NCBI GenBank assembly: GCA_036939755.1 | Contig: JALLAZ010000055.1 | Coordinates: forward strand, 1 to 27,086 | Reading direction: 5' to 3' | Length of the DNA: 27,086 nucleotides | Source of the DNA: Stephanodiscus triporus | Taxonomy: Eukaryota > Bacillariophyta > Thalassiosirophyceae > Thalassiosirales > Thalassiosiraceae | In this document: one piece after another, positions 22,948 to 27,086 of the stretch | How positions within the stretch are numbered: position 1 is the first letter of the stretch | Layout: each line of letters begins with the position of its first letter | Notes under the pieces: model-generated | The model's database searches: none | What the model saw: only the letters and a program-made list of their open reading frames with translations | Told to the model about the DNA's origin: nothing | Translations under genes and position numbers: made by a program

Positions 22948-24129
22948 TACTTATTGATCCTTTTTTTTTCGCTCGCTCGCTCTCCTTCTCTTGACGGCAC
23001 GGCGGAGAAAAAGGGGATTTCGAGGTGGGACGACGATGCCGCCCGAGATGTAGATGTCGATTGGGGGCGTCCTATTATTTGTTTAGAGTAGCTGAGAGGT
23101 TTTGTTCTCTGTGTTCTCGGTTGTTTGGGTGGTGGTGAAATTATTGTTGCGTTGGTGTAACCAGGTTATGAGCCATGGTATGACACCAGCACCTACCGGC
23201 ATACCCAACAGTTGACACCAGCACCAGCACCAGCACCAGCACCAGCAGCGCCACCGCCACCATCACCACCACCAGCAGCACCATGTTTTGTGAAGACAAG
23301 CTGGGGATCCTTGTGGGCAATAAGAAAAATTAGAAATTAGAGTGATGATATTAAGAGGATACTGATGATCTTTGCCGACAATGACAGTGCTGGGGCCATA
23401 TAACCATTATCTTTATCTTTATCTGTGTTTGATACAATCATAGAAGCTGCACAAATCTACAAAAGATTTGCCAAATTTCAACATGGGGCAAGTGCTGTCG
23501 TGTATTGTTATTGTGGTCCCTGTCAATTAGATAACAAAAGCACATCAGGAGAGGTGTGAGACAGATGATGGTGATGGCTATTGGCTATATTGATAGGTGG
23601 TGGTAATGGTAGTGCTCCTTTGCCTTTGTTGTTTTGCCAAACAATGCAAATGCCCTGGCCCTGGAGTTATTGAGATTGATGTAAATCTACTTGACGAGGG
23701 ACAAGGGGCAGAGATGCAGCAGCAGCAGAGGGTGAGAAACCAGCAGGCACTGTCTACAATTGGTTTGAGAATTGGGCTATAATGTCCACACCAGCCATAT
23801 CATCACTAGTTGATTGATCGCCAAACTGTTGTTGTTTTTGGTGCTATTGCTATTGTTGTTCCTATTCCTAGGCAGCTTTCTTTTGCTTTTGCAGCCGTTC
23901 TGCTGGCTATTGTTTTACCCGGTCATCACTTACCTACCACATGACACATGAGGAACCAATCTCAGTGGCTTTCCTATCTCAGTCACTGGCTTTTTTGCAC
24001 AACAAGTTGTCAAATAATCCATCGGACCAGCTCTTGTGATGGTGACCAATGCTCGCACGGGGTTTGGGGAGTTTATCCATAGTTGGGGGGGAACATGGAT
24101 GTGGGAAGTTATCGAACCGTGCAAGGATA
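22948..24129. other. ESF1 upstream region and low-complexity DNA
   Basis: About 1.2 kb without a credible gene. The first 150 bp should hold the ESF1 promoter and 5' UTR (a pyrimidine-rich stretch cctttttttttcgctcgctc lies at 22958-22977). Beyond it are the CACCAG microsatellite, a ctttat repeat near 23410-23420 and GTT/TGG-rich simple sequence around 23590-23880. Short open frames here have no protein-like composition. Confidence 0.55.
23214..23283. repeat. CACCAG hexanucleotide microsatellite
   Basis: Tandem CACCAG units, about five uninterrupted, grade into CCACCG/CCATCA/CACCAG variants. A single related word (gacaccagcacct) lies about 40 bp upstream at 23182-23194. The tract is outside any gene I can support. 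Confidence 0.85.
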
Positions 24130-24565
24130 CCCCGGCAGATAACATCCAAGTCACGAAGCGGTTGGATAGTTTTCTACGCGGGATGTCCAGTCTGTTGGGC
24201 CTCCAAACTTCAATCACAAGTTGCACTATCTACTATAGAGGCAGACTACATCGCTATGTCACAGGCTCTACGCGACGTCATACCTGTTATGAACCTAATA
24301 CAGGAAATGAAAGAGAAAGGATTCCAAGTCATTTGTACTCTACCAAGCGCCTACTGCAAGGTATTTGAGGACAATGCCGGCGCATTGGAACTCGCTTGGC
24401 TTCCAAAGCAACGTCCTAGGTCCAAGCAATTTTCGCAAACATGTGCGTAAGGGACTCATCAAAATATTCCCTATTAGCACTAAAGACCAGATTGCTGACT
24501 CACTTACCAAAGCACTGGCACAAAATGACTTCCAACATCATCACCGCTACTTATGTGGCAAGTAA
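24130..24565 (+). pseudogene. Decayed Ty1/copia retrotransposon fragment (RNase H end of pol)
   Basis: The frame beginning near 24130 reads ITSKSRSGWIVFYAGCPVCW, then SKLQSQVALSTIEADYIAMS and QALRDVIPVMNLIQEM, then FEDNAGALELA: the classic copia RNase H segment with its Glu and Asp motifs. After LPKQRPRSKQ the family's usual His/Tyr-rich link is missing and the reading shifts frame to FRKHVRKGLIKIFPISTKDQ and IADSLTKAL, ending at a TAA (24563-24565), the normal C-terminus of copia pol. Integrase and most of reverse transcriptase are absent upstream. It is therefore a broken 3' fragment, not an active element. A purine-rich gagggagtgaaa at 24585-24596 could be the polypurine tract, but no LTR pair is visible. 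Confidence 0.87.
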
Positions 24566-24764
24566 TACCTCCGAGCCACCTATGTGAGGGAGTGAAACGT
24601 TAATGGGATTACATAGGTACTGGAAGTACTTACATCTACTTCGTCCCACCTCTGGACACTATTTCCACATCATCATCTACATGGGAATTAGTACTATTAT
24701 TTTAGTTCTACGACTTCAAATCCCCAATCTCCAAGCAAAGACTTCATTAAGAAACTGTGGTGGT

Positions 24765-24962
24765 GGTTCTGGTTTTGCACTGCAGCAGATATGCATTAAT
24801 AAGCGAAATTTTCCATTTTGGAATAATATGTCTTATTCTAGTGGTTCTGGTTCTGCACTGCACCAGATATGCAGTACGTAGTAATAAGCCAACTTTTCCA
24901 TTTTGGAATAATATGTCTTATTCTAGTGGTTCTGGTACTGCACTGCAGCAGATATGCAGTAC
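24765..24962. repeat. Tandem repeat, two full units and one partial (78-85 bp)
   Basis: Units start at 24765, 24843 and 24928, each with ggttctggt followed by tgcactgca and cagatatgca. Units 1 and 2 share the core ttttccattttggaataata and tgtcttattctagt. Unit 2 is 7 bp longer because of an insertion around gtacgtagtaataag; unit 3 stops after about 35 bp at cagtac. An open frame across the array is a by-product of the repeat. Confidence 0.9.
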
Positions 24963-25382
24963 TCCTCTGTCCCACATAAATCGTCACTTTTGCCATTTTT
25001 TCTTTGGATTAAGGTCTGTGTCAATTTTTATAGGATGGTCCAAGTATATAAAAAACACTAAATTCTACGCTGAATTGAATGGCAGTGGTTTTTTTATTGA
25101 AAATCGTTTCATCGCCTTCAAATTTGATTCCTCCGTAATGATTTCTCATTCCGTACAATAGAGTACTGTACCATACGTAGCCAGTTGTCAAAAACAAATT
25201 GCGCGGCTGGAAAAAATTTGGTGAAGCTGGAAAACAATGACGAAAAAGTTGTCGAGATGTACCGTAGAGTATGTACCGCACGCCAGCAGGGTAAAAAATC
25301 AGCAAATTTGCAGACCTAATAGGGATTGGTATGAATCATAGTAGAAAAAGGTGACGATTCATATGGGACACGAAAGAGCACA
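24963..25382. other. AT-rich interval without visible genes
   Basis: These 420 bp lie between the tandem repeat and the broken element. I see no coding frame with protein-like composition, no RNA gene and no repeat longer than a few bases apart from A/T runs. The tacc/gtacc words near 25166-25175 and 25260-25280 are too short to interpret. Confidence 0.5.
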
Positions 25383-26879
25383 TTGAATTGTTACGATTTA
25401 TGTGGAACAGAGAGATGGAACAATCTTATTATGGATATTGAAAAGAAGTGCATGGATCCCATACAATATTGTGTGTTTGGGGCATTCTACAAATGTACTA
25501 TTCATGGACAGACTCATATGCAATACAACAAGAAGAATACACAGTATTGCTTGGCTTGTGATCTTGCAAACCAATCAACAATAATAAAGAAATATATCCA
25601 GATTCCAGATGATGAAATCCAAACCAATGAATGAGGGTGGGACATATCATACATACATACAAGCAATGTTGTATCACACCTTCTTGGTGATGTTGCTTGG
25701 ATCGACTGTGTTGGCAAAGAGTGATCATAGAATTTTGGTTCATAGAGATCATTCCGAAAGATATACTCCTCGTCAAACTGGAGAGATCAGCATGTTGGAA
25801 GGGATTGGAACTGATGGAGGTGTTTCAATGGAAGGTGCAACCCTGCTGTGCAAACCAACAATGGGAAACGAGGGTTACAGGAAAGTATTATACACACCTT
25901 TATCAGATGACAAGAAACAAAAACAAAATGAATCAACAGTCAGGTGTAATACAGAATATGTCTTGAATGATTTGGACGAGAAAGGCAAGCTTCCACGAGA
26001 ATTATTGGAAGCCACATATGAAATAGTAGATGGATGTGCTTTGCAGTACCATTGTGGTCAAATAATACACTTCCTATGATCCCAGATAGCAGTATCCTGG
26101 AGGGTGCACTTTGTTTGTTGTGTGCAAGCTCCAGGACATGGAAAAGAGGACGTAGATGGCTTACAATGTGTGGAAAAAACATTTCTCTTGCCCGGGTCAA
26201 TTAGCAGAAGATTCTGATGATGATGGAAATGGTGACTACAAGGTTCCAACTCATCGAATGGATATACATGGTGCCAAAGTCAGTCTTGCACAAATGATGT
26301 TTAACATTCTAAGTAACCCAAAACGCAAGTTTCAATACAAGGAACAAGAGCAAAAAGTTACAGAGAAAAGATATCATCTCAGGCCAGTAGAGGATGCTTC
26401 TAGTCATAATGTTAAAATGACTGCAGTTGGCTTTGAGAAGAAAAAGGGCAGGTATGGAATTGGATCTCATTACTGTTTTGTTGGAGATCCACTTCTTGGA
26501 CTCAAAATGGCTGCACGGCATTTCTTCTACTGTGGCTGTCAGAGATGCAGAAATAAACAGTCATATTCAAATATTACCGCAAGATATGGTGGTCCATTTG
26601 CAAGTATTGACCCATATTTAAGATTGATGAAACAAGAGGGTGGAAGTGGAAGTGGAATGATACAAGGATAATTTCTTACATTCCAACAAAGGGATGTGAC
26701 AATGAAGAAGTGGAGGAAACATTTGTTGCCACTCTGAAGGAGCTAGCAAAACCATGTCACGCAATGTCAACATCGGTGGTGTGGGTGCTTATGCCATCAA
26801 CGATGAATGTGATAGACATTACTTGGTAAAATGGGTTGATTATACATGAGAGGTAGAGAATGATGAAAATATAGTTTGA
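25383..26879 (+). pseudogene. Broken transposon-like gene (unclassified element)
   Basis: Protein-like sequence continues for about 1.5 kb but changes frame several times. Segment 1 (25383-25634) reads NCYDLCGTERWNNLI and a Cys-rich QYCLACDLANQ. Segment 2 (from about 25630) includes HRDHSERYT and DGCALQYHCGQ, meets an in-frame TGA at 26077, and continues in the same frame through APGHGKEDVDGL (26128-26163). Segment 3, in another frame (to 26671), reads LAQMMFNILSNPKRKF, EKRYHLRPVEDAS and a Cys pair (CGCQRCRNK). Two more shifts lead to NIGGVGAYAIND and HYLVKWVDYT before stops near 26850-26879. From memory, proteins with the paired motifs DGCA-x-QY-x-CG and PGHGK-x-x-VDG are numerous in diatom genomes and look element-encoded; I could not verify this. 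Class and activity are unknown. Confidence 0.55.
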
Positions 26880-26980
26880 TTGGTTTTCAATCTTTTTAAA
26901 TGACTCAAGCAGCATCAGGAAATTTTCAATAAGGCGGCACGGCGATGTGGATTGGAAAAAAGACTACCTACCGTATAAGC

Positions 26981-27012
26981 CGGGGCATAAGCAACGTCGG
27001 GGCATAAGCAAC
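26981..27012. repeat. Two copies of a 15-bp direct repeat at the window edge
   Basis: The word cggggcataagcaac occurs at 26981-26995 and again at 26998-27012, separated by two bases (17-bp period). A partial copy (gtataagc) lies just upstream at 26973-26980. Iterated words like this often mark a transposon terminus or transposase-binding sites, but the other end is outside the window. Confidence 0.6.
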
Positions 27013-27086
27013 ACTCACTAAATACTAAGACTGCTAGACAGCGGCAAAAGGATCAGTGTGCGTAAATAGATCGTAACTAATTAATG

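Noticed and set aside
24757..25161. A 134-codon frame across the tandem repeat
   Set aside because: Its apparent internal repeats simply reflect the tandem DNA units, and the units differ by 7 bp, so the frame is not maintained between them.
1..27086. tRNA, rRNA, CRISPR arrays or prokaryotic-type operons
   Set aside because: I read both strands for cloverleaf-like TPsiC sequences, regularly spaced repeats and tightly packed same-strand genes and found none; the intron-bearing genes indicate a eukaryotic nuclear segment.

Overview
The window looks like nuclear DNA of a photosynthetic stramenopile, most likely a centric diatom. Genes lie on both strands and are split by short introns (about 73-180 bp, nearly all GTGAGT-type donors). 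A nuclear sigma-70 factor carries an ASAF-type plastid presequence. Coding 5' ends are very GC-rich, and the right end holds decayed transposable elements. The species assignment is inference. All gene models were joined by hand from reading frame and splice signals, with no transcript support.

Left part (1-12432). A 1,708-residue HAT-repeat protein (+, 257-5661) has a huge disordered N-terminus. It converges on a small basic protein of unknown function (-, 5885-6622). That gene is divergent from Pescadillo/PES1 (+, 6900-9498) across a 277-bp shared promoter interval. After about 1.2 kb of gene-free DNA comes a plastid-targeted sigma-70 factor (+, 10715-12432), whose last exon completes the helix-turn-helix of region 4.

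Middle (12433-22947). A membrane-anchored gametolysin-type (M11) metalloprotease (-, 12819-15327) has a near-identical 136-bp direct repeat on either side of its catalytic domain, and one of its introns is best explained as GC-AG. Divergent from it is a five-exon SGNH-like hydrolase (+, 15851-17456) with an atypical C-terminal catalytic block. Next are an unrecognised protein with a conserved-looking C-terminal domain (+, 18030-19439) and, converging on it, ESF1 (-, 19634-22947), a nucleolar 18S rRNA-processing factor.

Right part (22948-27086). No intact gene is visible. It contains a CACCAG microsatellite, a decayed Ty1/copia RNase H fragment (24130-24565), three units of an approximately 80-bp tandem repeat (24765-24962), a broken transposon-like gene (25383-26879) and a short direct repeat at the edge.

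PES1 and ESF1 belong to the two arms of ribosome biogenesis (60S and 40S), but nothing else ties the genes into one pathway; the order looks like ordinary, compact diatom gene arrangement. I found no clear new multi-gene system. The most unusual items are the M11 protease architecture, the SGNH-like protein with its substituted active-site block, the broken element at the right end, and GC content that falls from 5' to 3' within several genes.
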